The notes under the pieces are model-generated. The model saw only the letters and a list, made by a program, of their open reading frames with translations, was not told the DNA's origin and made no database searches. 34,932 bases of DNA from Lachnospiraceae bacterium UBA1066 (GTDB taxonomy: Bacteria > Bacillota > Clostridia > Lachnospirales > Lachnospiraceae), in contig DCDB01000310.1 of assembly GCA_002316215.1 (NCBI GenBank), positions 1 through 34,932 of the forward strand. Reading direction: 5' to 3'. Below are positions 1-7,689 of the stretch, piece by piece; position 1 is the first letter of the stretch; every line of letters begins with the position of its first letter. Both the position numbers and the translations under genes were made by a program.

Positions 1-32
1 GAGACCCTGGACGCGCAAAAACCGCGCTTTCC

Positions 33-61
33 TTGCCACAGGCACCCGAATCGTATATAAT
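33..61 (+). promoter_or_regulatory. Sigma-A type promoter of the GNAT-PAP2 operon
   Basis: TTGCCA at 33-38 and TATAAT at 56-61 are separated by exactly 17 bp, close to the housekeeping consensus. The acetyltransferase start codon lies about 40 nt further on. Bases 1-32 hold nothing else I can identify. Confidence 0.8.
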
Positions 62-103
62 AAAGCTACATATCACATAGTTTAGCTTTCGGGAGGCTTT
101 CAG

Positions 104-871
104 ATGGATTCCGACATAAAAGCGATCGAAGATCTTTCCCTAAATGCCTGGCCATCTCATCAGATGGAAGTCTACGACGGATGGATTCTCCGCTTTTCCT
201 ATTTTTATACGCACAGAACCAACTGTGTCGAGCAGATCGGAGCTTCTATTCTTCCCCTGGAAGATAAGATCAGCTATTGTGAAAGAATATACAGAAGATG
301 GAACACTCCCTGCATCTTTAAGATCAGTCCTGTTTCGGATCCCTCGCTTGACTGGCTGCTCGAAAAGCGGGGCTATCGCATAGAGCATCGTATCAATGTC
401 ATGACCATGGACATTCCGTGCGTTCCGGAAGTTTCCGAACCTGCCGCTTTACCGGCGGACTGCCGGATTGATATTTCTGAACGTGTAAATGAAAACTGGC
501 TGGAAGGTCTTTTTTCTTTAAAAAGGACAGACAATCCGATTCATCTTAAAATCGTCCCGTCGATGTACGCCGCCATCCCCAAGGACGAAATCGCTGTATC
601 CGTCCTCCAAAGCGGACGGATTGCCGCTACCGGCCTAGGAATTCTGGATCGGGATTTTATCGGTATTTATGCCATTCACGTCAGAGAAGATTTAAGACGC
701 AGAGGACTGGCCCAGTCTATCCTCCGGAAACTTCTTTGCGAAGGCCGGAAGAAAGGGGCTGAGAAAGCATATCTGCAGGTCGTCGCGGACAATCAGGCTG
801 CTAAGGTTCTCTACAGAAAAGTCGGTTTCACAGCTATGTACAGCTGCTGGTTCCGTATTAAGGAGGTTTAA
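104..871 (+). CDS. GNAT family N-acetyltransferase
   Basis: This 255-residue protein carries a GNAT fold in its C-terminal half. The acetyl-CoA binding motif A is visible as IHVREDLRRRGLAQSI (about residues 191-206), followed by the beta5-alpha4 region ending in NQAAKVLYRKVGFTAMYSCW. The N-terminal ~110 residues resemble no family I can name and probably belong to the substrate side. The ATG follows GGGAGG at 91-96. It is the first gene of a two-gene unit: the PAP2 gene begins 4 nt after its stop and takes its ribosome binding site from the end of this gene. The substrate cannot be read from the sequence; a small molecule or a protein amine are both possible. Confidence 0.85.
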   Translation: MDSDIKAIEDLSLNAWPSHQMEVYDGWILRFSYFYTHRTNCVEQIGASILPLEDKISYCERIYRRWNTPCIFKISPVSDPSLDWLLEKRGYRIEHRINVMTMDIPCVPEVSEPAALPADCRIDISERVNENWLEGLFSLKRTDNPIHLKIVPSMYAAIPKDEIAVSVLQSGRIAATGLGILDRDFIGIYAIHVREDLRRRGLAQSILRKLLCEGRKKGAEKAYLQVVADNQAAKVLYRKVGFTAMYSCWFRIKEV

Positions 872-875
872 TCCT

Positions 876-1778
876 ATGTCTTTTTTATGGTTTCTATCTG
901 AAATGCGCGTTCCCGTCCTTACTTATTTTCTGATGGGAATCAGTTATATCGGCACCCCTTTTGCCGTAGTCGGGATCATTGCCCTTTTTTACTGGAATAT
1001 CAATAAGAAACTGGCCTATGGCATGAGTTTTTCTTTCTTCGTTTCCTGTCTGCTCTGCCAGGGAATCAAAATCATCGCACGTGTTCCCCGCCCCTGGCTT
1101 CTGGATCCGACCTTCAGTGCTGTTGACATCGCCATTCCTTCCGCAGGCGGCTATTCTTTTCCCAGTATCCACACGGCCGGCTCGACGGCTCTTTATATTT
1201 CCATGTTCCTTTTTTATAAGAAAAAAGGCGTCCGTTCCTTCTGTCTGGGTCTTCTTTCTCTCATCATTTTTTCGAGAATGTATTTAGGCTGCCATACTCC
1301 GCTGGATGTTACGGTCGCATTCATCATCACTCTTATCACGACGCTGGTCATCACTTTTTTCTGGAACAGATACGGAGATCAGAAAAAGGATGATGTTATC
1401 GTAGCTTTCTTTCTGGGCGCTCTGGCCGTTGCTCTCCTCGTTCTCGACGGTTCACTTTTTGGCAATGGAACTGTCGATTTCAGCAATGCAAAAGACGGTT
1501 TTGAAACAGCCGGCCTTGCACTCGGCTTTGTCTTCGGTTTCCCGCTTGAACGACGTTCCGTAAATTTCGTAAATGAAGCCCCCGGAGCAAAAAAGGCCCT
1601 GCGCTTTATCATCGGCCTTGCCGTCGCACTTATAATCGAGCTTGGCTTTAAGCTGCTGAACGATACAAATGTATTTCTGATTATTTTCCGCTATGCCCTG
1701 AACGGCTTCTGGATCACGTACCTCTGGCCCAAAATCTTCACGAGATACGAAAACGTACAGAAAAAGCCCGCAGTTTAG
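876..1778 (+). CDS. PAP2 superfamily membrane phosphatase
   Basis: This 300-residue polytopic membrane protein has the phosphatidic-acid phosphatase type 2 signature in order: K-x6-RP (KIIARVPRP), a PSGH-like motif written PSIHTAGS, and SRxxxxxHxxxD (SRMYLGCHTPLD). The second and third motifs supply the catalytic histidines, so activity is expected on a lipid or polyprenyl (pyro)phosphate at the outer membrane face. The family includes undecaprenyl pyrophosphatases, but that specific role is inference. About half of the protein after the motifs is additional membrane segments. AAGGAGG lies 9 nt upstream, inside the end of the acetyltransferase gene. The Gly to Ile change in PSGH is unusual. 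Confidence 0.85.
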   Translation: MSFLWFLSEMRVPVLTYFLMGISYIGTPFAVVGIIALFYWNINKKLAYGMSFSFFVSCLLCQGIKIIARVPRPWLLDPTFSAVDIAIPSAGGYSFPSIHTAGSTALYISMFLFYKKKGVRSFCLGLLSLIIFSRMYLGCHTPLDVTVAFIITLITTLVITFFWNRYGDQKKDDVIVAFFLGALAVALLVLDGSLFGNGTVDFSNAKDGFETAGLALGFVFGFPLERRSVNFVNEAPGAKKALRFIIGLAVALIIELGFKLLNDTNVFLIIFRYALNGFWITYLWPKIFTRYENVQKKPAV

Positions 1779-1810
1779 AACAAACAAGAATTATTGTCCT
1801 GGAAACAAGG

Positions 1811-1857
1811 AAGATGCCGGTCACCGCTATGCATGCGGTTACCGGCATCTTCTTTAT
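1811..1857. terminator. Strong terminator between convergent operons
   Basis: A 17-bp stem with one mismatch (1811-1827 with 1835-1851) encloses a 7-nt loop. TCTTTATTTA follows on the plus strand and TTCCTTGTTTCC on the minus strand. It sits between the PAP2 stop (1778) and the HPr stop (1939) and probably serves both transcripts. Confidence 0.85.
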
Positions 1858-1938
1858 TTATCGCTGCATCTTTTCTTACTCTGCTTCCCGTTACAGCTTT
1901 TCTTGCTCTTCTTACTGTCAGGGCTTTTTTATTCTTCT

Positions 1939-2202
1939 TTAAGATTTTTGAGAATTAGTCAGATAATCTTCAATCTTGCTCATAGCCTCTGTTTCGTCTT
2001 CGCCGTTGGCGGAAACCGTAACTTCTTCTCCGGCATCAAGTCCCAATGCCATCATTCCCATAATGCTTTTTGCATTTACACGCTTGTTTTCTGTTTCCAG
2101 ATAAACATCGCTCTGGAACTGGCTTGCCACCTGCACCAGCAGGGCAACAGGCCTCGTTTCCAGCCCGCTGTCGAGCTGAATGGTAATCGCCTTCTTTGTC
2201 AT
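1939..2202 (-). CDS. Crh-like HPr family protein lacking His15
   Basis: This 87-residue HPr-fold protein aligns end to end with PTS phosphocarriers. The catalytic loop normally reads G-[LI]-H-A-R-P-A; here it is GLETRPV, so residue 15 is Glu (codon GAA) instead of the phospho-accepting His. Ser46 is kept in AKSIMG, the site phosphorylated by HPr kinase/phosphorylase. That combination matches Bacillus Crh, a regulatory paralogue that cannot carry PTS phosphate and is encoded next to whiA. The protein is therefore better read as a catabolite-control or regulatory factor than as ptsH. The start follows AGAGGAGG. It is the last gene of murB-rapZ-whiA-HPr, 33 nt after whiA, and ends before the shared terminator. 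Confidence 0.85.
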   Translation of the reverse strand: MTKKAITIQLDSGLETRPVALLVQVASQFQSDVYLETENKRVNAKSIMGMMALGLDAGEEVTVSANGEDETEAMSKIEDYLTNSQKS

Positions 2203-2235
2203 AATATCCTCCTCTGAATCTTAAAGCTTTTAAAG

Positions 2236-3132
2236 CTAAAACTTCTTTCTCAACTCAGCTGCTGTTTCACCCAGCTTTCTCAGGCGATGGTTCACTCCGG
2301 ATTTCCCAATTTTCGGATCCAGAAATCCCCCAAGTTCTTTGAGGCTCGCCTCCGGGTACTTAAGCCTTATCTCCGCTATATCGCGAAGAGCGGGCGAAAG
2401 TTCTGAAAAACCGCTGTGATCCCTGATAAATTCGATGTCCCTGATTTGACGGACGGATGAGACAGCCGTCTTTTTCAGGTTTGCCGTCTCGCAATTAACT
2501 CTGCGGTTGACGATTCCTTTCATTTCTCTTTCAACTCTTAAGCTTTCGAGATTCAGAAAGGAAAGACCGGCTCCCATCTTTCCGACCATGGTCACAATCT
2601 GTTCGCCTTCCTTAAGATAAACAACGAAAGACTTTTTCCGTCCGATAATCTTAGCATCAAGATCAAAGCTCCGCATTGCGGCCTGTACTTTATCAGCGGT
2701 TTCTGCCGACGGACAGACAATCTCAAGATGATAGTACTTTTCCGGTGTACTTATTGAACCTCCGGAAAGAAAAGCACCCCGAAGAAATGACTGCCTGCAG
2801 CACTCCATAGAAAGAAGCATGGCATGATTCATTGCCCTGGTAAGGCTGTCCGCAAAAGGCGGCGGCACAATCACGCGTTTCATGCCTTTCTTTCCATAGT
2901 TTTCAATCCCGATATCTGAAAAACCTATGTCTATATTAAATGCTTTTATTATCAAAGTAAAGACTTTTCTTGCCAGTTCGGGATTCTCCGTGCGGATACT
3001 CAGCGAACCTTCCGGCTCCGCATCCGAGCCTAAAATCCGGAAAATACCAGCTATTTCTGCTATTTCACAATGGCGCGCCGAAGGGATTATCCCGAAAAGT
3101 TCCTTCTTGACCGCGCTGGAAAAAGACATCAT
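2236..3132 (-). CDS. whiA: WhiA-type DNA-binding protein
   Basis: This 298-residue protein is of standard length for WhiA of Bacillota. The N-terminal two thirds match the LAGLIDADG-homing-endonuclease-like fold without nuclease use (for example FLSGGSISTPEKYYHLEI), and the C-terminal ~80 residues form the helix-turn-helix domain (KYPEASLKELGGFLDPKIGKS). In other bacteria WhiA affects cell division, chromosome segregation and sporulation-type development. The first ATG overlaps the rapZ stop as ATGA; the second ATG, one codon later (3129), fits the AGGTG ribosome binding site and the family N-terminus MSFSSxVKxEL better, so the true start may be 3129. It is co-transcribed with rapZ and murB upstream and the HPr gene downstream. 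Confidence 0.93.
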   Translation of the reverse strand: MMSFSSAVKKELFGIIPSARHCEIAEIAGIFRILGSDAEPEGSLSIRTENPELARKVFTLIIKAFNIDIGFSDIGIENYGKKGMKRVIVPPPFADSLTRAMNHAMLLSMECCRQSFLRGAFLSGGSISTPEKYYHLEIVCPSAETADKVQAAMRSFDLDAKIIGRKKSFVVYLKEGEQIVTMVGKMGAGLSFLNLESLRVEREMKGIVNRRVNCETANLKKTAVSSVRQIRDIEFIRDHSGFSELSPALRDIAEIRLKYPEASLKELGGFLDPKIGKSGVNHRLRKLGETAAELRKKF

Positions 3133-4028
3133 CTCACCTCGTATTCGCTTTGCTTGCGGATCGGATCGCGTCCGATGTCCCTGTGCTCGATCCGGATTCC
3201 ATAATCCGTGTTTCTTGAAAGATTCTCATAGACGGCGTTTGCCAGGACAACCGAACGATGCCGTCCGCCTGTGCATCCGATGGCAATGATCAGCTGGTTT
3301 TTTCCTTCCGAAATATAATTCGGAATCAAAAAATTCAGCAAGCCATCGAATTTATCCAGAAATTCCCTGCTCTGGCTGTAGGACATGACATAATCCCGCA
3401 CAGGTCTGTCATTTCCCGTCAGCGTACGCAGCGTATCCACATAGTAAGGATTTGGAAGAAACCGGACATCCATGACAAGATCAGCATCCGTTGGTATCCC
3501 GTATTTATATCCGAAAGACAGAACCGTAATATATAGATTCTTAAAGGTCTTATCCTGGATAAAGATCCTGCTGATTTCTTTTTTCAGGTCATGCGTAAAA
3601 AGCTGGCTCGTGTCAATAATATAATCCGCCTTTTTTTTCAGGAACGCCATCTTTTTTCTTTCCAGAGCGATCCCGTCTTCCACGCGTCCGTTCGGTCCGG
3701 CCAGAGGATGCGTACGCCGGGTTTCCTTGTAACGCTTAATCAGCGTTTCATCGGAGGCATCAAGGAAAAGGATCTCAAACTTTACGCCGTTATTCTCGAG
3801 CTCCTTAAGGATCCCCTCAAGCCTGTCCAGCTGATCCCCGCTGCGGATATCGATTCCGAGAGCAATCTTTGTTATCTCCGCCGAAGATCCGTCCATGGAA
3901 ATCTCTGCAAAAGGCTTAATAAGTGAAATCGGAAGATTATCAACGCAGAAGTATTCCGCATCTTCCAGAAAATGAAGTGCACTGCTCTTTCCCGCCCCGG
4001 ACATGCCGCTGACAATAACAATTTTCAT
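3129..4028 (-). CDS. rapZ: RapZ-family nucleotide-binding protein (YvcJ)
   Basis: This 299-residue protein has an N-terminal P-loop GMSGAGKS at residues 8-15, followed by FCVDNLP, both typical of the family, and a C-terminal domain with IAIGCTGGRHRSVVLA. In E. coli RapZ is an adaptor that controls the small RNA GlmZ and thereby GlcN6P synthesis; the Bacillus homologue YvcJ is a GTPase linked to competence. Its cellular job here is not given by the sequence, but the position directly after murB (ATGA overlap at 4025-4028) and before whiA fits envelope control. The yvcK/mgfK gene usually found between rapZ and whiA is absent. Confidence 0.93.
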   Translation of the reverse strand: MKIVIVSGMSGAGKSSALHFLEDAEYFCVDNLPISLIKPFAEISMDGSSAEITKIALGIDIRSGDQLDRLEGILKELENNGVKFEILFLDASDETLIKRYKETRRTHPLAGPNGRVEDGIALERKKMAFLKKKADYIIDTSQLFTHDLKKEISRIFIQDKTFKNLYITVLSFGYKYGIPTDADLVMDVRFLPNPYYVDTLRTLTGNDRPVRDYVMSYSQSREFLDKFDGLLNFLIPNYISEGKNQLIIAIGCTGGRHRSVVLANAVYENLSRNTDYGIRIEHRDIGRDPIRKQSEYEVR

Positions 4029-4963
4029 TTTTCGTCCCCCGGCTCATTAAAATTCCCGAGAAAGCGGACTTCCGGATGAAGTTCCACACCCGAGTCTGCC
4101 TTTACCTTTTCCCGGACAAGGCAGATCAGACCGTAAACGTCTCCGGCCGTCGCATTTCCCGAATTAACAATAAAACCGCAGTGCTTCTCGGAAACCTGGG
4201 CTCCTCCGAAACGCATTCCCCGAAGTCCCGCATCCATGATAAGCTTTCCCGCAAAATAACCTTCCGGCCTTTTAAAAGTACTTCCGGCGCTCGGCATGTT
4301 AAGCGGCTGTTTCGTCTGCCTCCTCAGCATCAATTCGTTCATAGTCTCTTCAATCCTTTTCGGTTCCCCCTTCTTCAGGGATATGGCCGCCGACAGGACG
4401 ATATAGCCCTTATCCATAATGACAGATCTCCGGTAGCCCATGTGAAGTTCTTCCGCCGGTATCACTTTTTTTACATTATTTTCGTCCAGAACCGTAACGG
4501 AAGCAAGGACGTTTTTCATTTCCCCGCCGTAAGCGCCCGCGTTCATCGTGCAGGCTCCGCCGAGTGTCCCCGGTATTCCGCCGGCGAATTCAAAACCGGT
4601 AAGGCCTGCAGTAAGAGCCACCGCCGCAATGGCCGAAAGCAGGGCGCCGGCCTCGGCGCAGATTTCGTTTCCCTCACAGCTAATCTTATTCATGTTCTTA
4701 AAAAGCTGGATAACCGTACCCCGGTATCCGCTGTCTGAAACAAGGAGATTGCTCCCGTTGCCCATAATAAAAAACGGTTCATTTTCGAAAGTGCAGATGT
4801 CAATAAGCTTTTGCAATTCTTCCTGAGAATGCGGCACAGCGAAGAAGTCAGCCGGGCCTCCTACCCGAAATGTCGTGTGATCCTTCATCGGTTCATCGGC
4901 AAAAACGTTTTCCCGTCCGACAATATTTGCTAACCGTTCTCCGATTTCCCTTTTTTCCTTCAT
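4025..4963 (-). CDS. murB: UDP-N-acetylenolpyruvoylglucosamine reductase
   Basis: MurB reduces UDP-GlcNAc-enolpyruvate to UDP-MurNAc with NADPH and FAD, the second committed step of peptidoglycan synthesis in the cytosol. FAD-binding residues are seen in MGNGSNLLVSD and GGIPGTLGGACTMNAGAYGGE; the catalytic Ser lies in SAGSTFKRPEGYFAGKLI and the C-terminal Glu in HPEVRFLG. The domain arrangement is type II (short form). Candidate starts are 4996, 4984 and 4963; I chose 4963 (312 residues) because AGGAG lies about 10 nt upstream, whereas the AGGGG at the 4996 start is only 1-2 nt away. It is the first gene of the murB-rapZ-whiA-HPr unit. Confidence 0.93.
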   Translation of the reverse strand: MKEKREIGERLANIVGRENVFADEPMKDHTTFRVGGPADFFAVPHSQEELQKLIDICTFENEPFFIMGNGSNLLVSDSGYRGTVIQLFKNMNKISCEGNEICAEAGALLSAIAAVALTAGLTGFEFAGGIPGTLGGACTMNAGAYGGEMKNVLASVTVLDENNVKKVIPAEELHMGYRRSVIMDKGYIVLSAAISLKKGEPKRIEETMNELMLRRQTKQPLNMPSAGSTFKRPEGYFAGKLIMDAGLRGMRFGGAQVSEKHCGFIVNSGNATAGDVYGLICLVREKVKADSGVELHPEVRFLGNFNEPGDEK

Positions 4964-4990
4964 TTCAGCCTGTCTCCTATCCATTCTTAA

Positions 4991-5019
4991 TTGCATTCCC
5001 CTAATATTTCCGCTATACT
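4991..5019 (+). promoter_or_regulatory. Promoter of the YesL/DUF624 gene
   Basis: TTGCAT (4991-4996) and TATACT (5014-5019) are 17 bp apart. AAGGGGG at 5031-5037 follows and then the ATG at 5049. The -35 box overlaps the upstream-most murB start codon, so the two divergent genes share a very compact control region. Confidence 0.75.
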
Positions 5020-5048
5020 AAGAAAAAAGCAAGGGGGCTGCGAAATAT

Positions 5049-5711
5049 ATGGCTTCTGAATTCTTTAATCCCGATAACAAAGTTATGTCCATCCTCTCCA
5101 GGATAGGCGATATTATGCTGATCAGCATCTGCTTTACAATCGCAAGCCTTCCGGTCTTTACTCTGGGTGCATCGGCTTCCGCCGGATACCGTGATATGAT
5201 GAAGGTAGTAGACGAAAGCCAGACTTATACACTGAAGGGCTTTTTTACTGCTTTTAAAGAGAATTTCAAGAAAGGGACACTGCTCTGGCTGATTTTTCTT
5301 GCCATTGGTCTCATTCTTACAGGAGATCTCTATTTCTCCTGGCAATCTTCTTCAGGTATCCTGAATGCTGCAAAATATATCTTCATCATCCTTGCAGCCT
5401 ATTACGTCATGACGATTATTTATCTGTTCCCGATTAATGCCACTTTCGAGAACACGATAAAAAATACGATAAAAAATTCCGCTCTCATGGCGATCCGCCA
5501 TCTTCCATGGACTTTCCTGCTCATGGTTATCTGGACGCTTCCGGCCATACTCTGTATCTTTATTGCGAACCTCTGGGTTTACCTTGCACTAATCATGCCC
5601 GTCTTCGGATTCGGTCTGCAGTTTTTTGCTTCAGCCTATATCTTCAATCACATATTCCGCAAATTCTACATTCCAAAGGAAGAACCTCCCGAAGACAGCC
5701 CTGAAATCTGA
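5049..5711 (+). CDS. YesL family (DUF624) membrane protein
   Basis: This 220-residue protein matches the YesL/DUF624 family. The N-terminal pattern KVMSILSRIGDIMLISICFT, the following SLPVFTLGAS and the later FKENFKKGTLLW are characteristic. Five or so hydrophobic segments are visible (about residues 18-40, 75-95, 105-130, 145-175 and 180-205). Family members often sit beside carbohydrate ABC transporters and their function is unknown; here the gene stands alone, divergent from murB and convergent with the TPR gene. The ribosome binding site AAGGGGG is 11 nt upstream of the ATG. Confidence 0.8.
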   Translation: MASEFFNPDNKVMSILSRIGDIMLISICFTIASLPVFTLGASASAGYRDMMKVVDESQTYTLKGFFTAFKENFKKGTLLWLIFLAIGLILTGDLYFSWQSSSGILNAAKYIFIILAAYYVMTIIYLFPINATFENTIKNTIKNSALMAIRHLPWTFLLMVIWTLPAILCIFIANLWVYLALIMPVFGFGLQFFASAYIFNHIFRKFYIPKEEPPEDSPEI

Positions 5712-5786
5712 GTCAGGTCTTCAAGCAGCAGTTTCGGGATCGATTTTTCCTGTTCCGCTGTTGTTTCCCGGATTTCTCTTTCTTCC

Positions 5787-5810
5787 GTATCCTGATTGCC
5801 GGTATCCTGG
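5787..5810 (-). repeat. Detached remnant of the DTGNQ coding repeat
   Basis: Twenty-four bases at 5787-5810 reproduce one and a half units of the 15-bp repeat that ends the TPR gene, but lie about 115 bp beyond its stop codon and outside any gene. Read on the minus strand they would give Gln-Asp-Thr-Gly-Asn-Gln-Asp-Thr followed by an open Glu-rich stretch. They may be what is left of a longer or alternative C-terminal tail. The rest of 5712-5925 shows no gene. Confidence 0.6.
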
Positions 5811-5920
5811 CAGAGTTTCTGTAACTACCTGAACTATTAATATTCACAGCTTCTTAAATATGCAGCAATCGGTCGTTAGCGATCAGTCCGGCTGATTAAT
5901 TTTCGTTTCACCAACTGCCC

Positions 5921-5995
5921 GTATCCTAGTTGCCGGTATCCTCATTACCGGTATCCTGATTGCCGGTATCCTGATTGCCGGTATCCTGATTGCCC
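5921..5995 (-). repeat. 15-bp tandem repeat coding DTGNQ, spanning the stop codon
   Basis: Five consecutive 15-bp units at 5921, 5936, 5951, 5966 and 5981 encode Asp-Thr-Gly-Asn-Gln or near variants on the minus strand. The last unit in reading order (5921-5935) contains the stop codon TAG at 5926-5928, exactly where other units have CAG. After it the frame continues for five residues (Asp-Thr-Gly-Ser-Trp) to a TGA. Confidence 0.9.
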
Positions 5996-7533
5996 GTATC
6001 CTGTTCTTCCGTCGTATCCTGTGTGCCTGTATCCTGAGCTGCTGTATCAGCCTGTGACGCCGTATTTTCCGCTGCAGCCGCCTCTTCCGCGGCTGCTGCC
6101 GTTTCCGCAGAAGCATCGGCAGTCTGTGCCGTGTTGGTGCTCAGATAAGATTTTGCCGTCGTAGCTTTGACCGTATTCGGGAAAGTACTGATAATCAGCT
6201 GGAAATTCGTATCCGCATTCGCAGAATCTCCGCTCAAACGGTATGAATGCGCCAGATAATTAAGGATGTCGTAATCCGTAGCATCGATCGCCTTGGCCGC
6301 CTCCAGCTGTGCTATAGCCGTCGTATAGTCCTGACTGTCAAAGGCAGCAACGCCGGCGGCCTTGTATTGCGCCAGCATGATTGTTTTAAGCTGTGCAAAA
6401 AGCTTGTCATAAACCGCCTTGGCCTCGACGGAAAGCTGCGAGGTATCGACTGCAGCAAGAGCATTCGCAGCCGTATCCTGAGAATTGTTATTTGCCGCGT
6501 TAACCGCTTTTGCAAGGTTCTCGTAGGCATCTGCCTTCTTATTCGCTGCATCAATCTGCGAATTTGCCGTTGCCACCGTTTCTTCAGAAGCTTTTATCTG
6601 GTCATTCAGCGTCTGAAGCTCTGCAGTGTCCACTGCCATATCAGATGAATACTTGGTTACTTTTTCGTCCGCTGACCGGCTGATGGCTGCAGCCCTTGCC
6701 GGCATGAAAAGAAACCATACCGTTGCGGCTCCGATCAGTATTCCGAGGATAAGATTGAATACAACCGTCCCGGCAGAAGTTTCCCGGAATGCAGGCGGCT
6801 GGATAACCGCATGAGGATCCGACGAGACCGTCTGCAGACGCGTATCCGTTTCCGCAAACCTTTTTTCATTGTCCCGGTTGGACCAGATGGAAAATCTTGA
6901 CTCCAGTGTTGTCGCTGTCCCTGTCCGCTCATCTACTTCATGCAGAAAGCGCAGCGTCGTCGTGTTCGTCTTGTCAATCTTAATCGCTTTTTTAAGAAGC
7001 TTGCGGGCTTTTTCATATTCCGCCTTGTGGATATACTGAAGCGCCAGCAGGTGATAGCCCTTTATCGGTTTGGGGTTCTGCGCCAGGATCTTTTTGAGCT
7101 GGATCATTGCCACATCTTCATTGCCGTTATGGCAGTTCTCCAGGGCTATATTATATTTCTTTATAGTCTGGTTGATGACGTCGAGCCGGTTGGCATCCTT
7201 CTGAAGATTTTCAATATATTCAGATGCAATATTGTTATTCGGCTGGATATTCTTGGAAATGACCCACTCAGACAGAGCTGCTACCACTTCACCGGTCTCG
7301 AAATAGACAAGACCCAGAAGATTTCTTGCAGAAATATTCAGCTTGTTAAATTTCAGGCTTCTCCTGAGCTGATCAATAGCTCCGCTCAAATCTCTTACCT
7401 GCGCCTTTTCCAGTCCCTGGTTGTAATAAAGACCGGATAGAACGATTGCCTGTTTCTGAACAGAAACATCACAGCCGCATTTTGGGCAGTAGGCAGATTC
7501 TGTCAGTTCTGCGCCGCAGTTCATGCACTTCAT
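5926..7533 (-). CDS. Zinc-ribbon, TPR-containing single-pass membrane protein
   Basis: This 535-residue protein opens with a zinc ribbon (Cys3, Cys6, Cys16, Cys19). TPR-like helices follow at about 30-195, for example the NQGLEKAQVRDLSGAIDQLR and EYEKARKLLKKAIKIDK stretches. One membrane helix lies at about 255-278, then an extracytoplasmic coiled coil (about 285-345), another TPR pair (about 385-450) and an Ala/Glu/Thr-rich tail ending in DTGNQ repeats. The zinc ribbon plus TPR part would be cytoplasmic and the second TPR outside, which suggests a scaffold linking both sides of the membrane; no enzymatic role is visible. A second in-frame ATG lies at codon 4. It is the last gene of the sulfatase-folC-small gene unit, 3 nt after the 50-residue gene. 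The stop seems to arise from a CAG to TAG change inside the repeat. Confidence 0.8.
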   Translation of the reverse strand: MKCMNCGAELTESAYCPKCGCDVSVQKQAIVLSGLYYNQGLEKAQVRDLSGAIDQLRRSLKFNKLNISARNLLGLVYFETGEVVAALSEWVISKNIQPNNNIASEYIENLQKDANRLDVINQTIKKYNIALENCHNGNEDVAMIQLKKILAQNPKPIKGYHLLALQYIHKAEYEKARKLLKKAIKIDKTNTTTLRFLHEVDERTGTATTLESRFSIWSNRDNEKRFAETDTRLQTVSSDPHAVIQPPAFRETSAGTVVFNLILGILIGAATVWFLFMPARAAAISRSADEKVTKYSSDMAVDTAELQTLNDQIKASEETVATANSQIDAANKKADAYENLAKAVNAANNNSQDTAANALAAVDTSQLSVEAKAVYDKLFAQLKTIMLAQYKAAGVAAFDSQDYTTAIAQLEAAKAIDATDYDILNYLAHSYRLSGDSANADTNFQLIISTFPNTVKATTAKSYLSTNTAQTADASAETAAAAEEAAAAENTASQADTAAQDTGTQDTTEEQDTGNQDTGNQDTGNQDTGNEDTGN

Positions 7534-7536
7534 GAT

Positions 7537-7689
7537 TTACCTGTCCCTTTCGCTGACGGAGGTCTCCTTCAGCATTTCCTTAAGAATATCAATAACATCG
7601 GTCAAATCGCGCGAGTAAATAGCCCCCTCTGCTTCATCGACATCAAGGCTTGGTTTGAATTTCTTCAGTTCCTCATCATAGTTTATCAT
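7537..7689 (-). CDS. 50-residue conserved-looking small protein between folC and TPR gene
   Basis: A 51-codon frame starts with ATG at 7687-7689, overlapping the last residues of folC in another frame, and stops with TAA at 7537-7539, 3 nt before the TPR gene start. AAGGAG lies 7 nt upstream of the ATG, an ideal ribosome binding site located inside folC. The product begins MINYDEELKKFKPSLDVDEA and continues with a helical, acidic segment DLTDVIDILKEMLKE. I see no Cys motif, signal peptide or membrane segment. The amphipathic C-terminal helix suggests a protein-protein contact. Operon position, spacing and amino-acid composition argue that this is a real gene; I do not recognise a named family and assign no function. 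Confidence 0.75.
   Translation of the reverse strand: MINYDEELKKFKPSLDVDEAEGAIYSRDLTDVIDILKEMLKETSVSERDR

Noticed and set aside
1852..1938. Coding extension or extra gene after the HPr stop
   Set aside because: A Lys/Arg-rich frame is open there on the minus strand, but it has no start or ribosome binding site and runs through the terminator stem.
4076..4738. 220-codon plus-strand frame opposite murB
   Set aside because: Antisense to MurB signature residues, no recognisable domain and no upstream signals.
5691..5730. Terminator hairpin at the end of the DUF624 gene
   Set aside because: GAAGA/TCTTC and CCTGA/TCAGG can pair around the stop codon, but the stem is interrupted and no T run follows.
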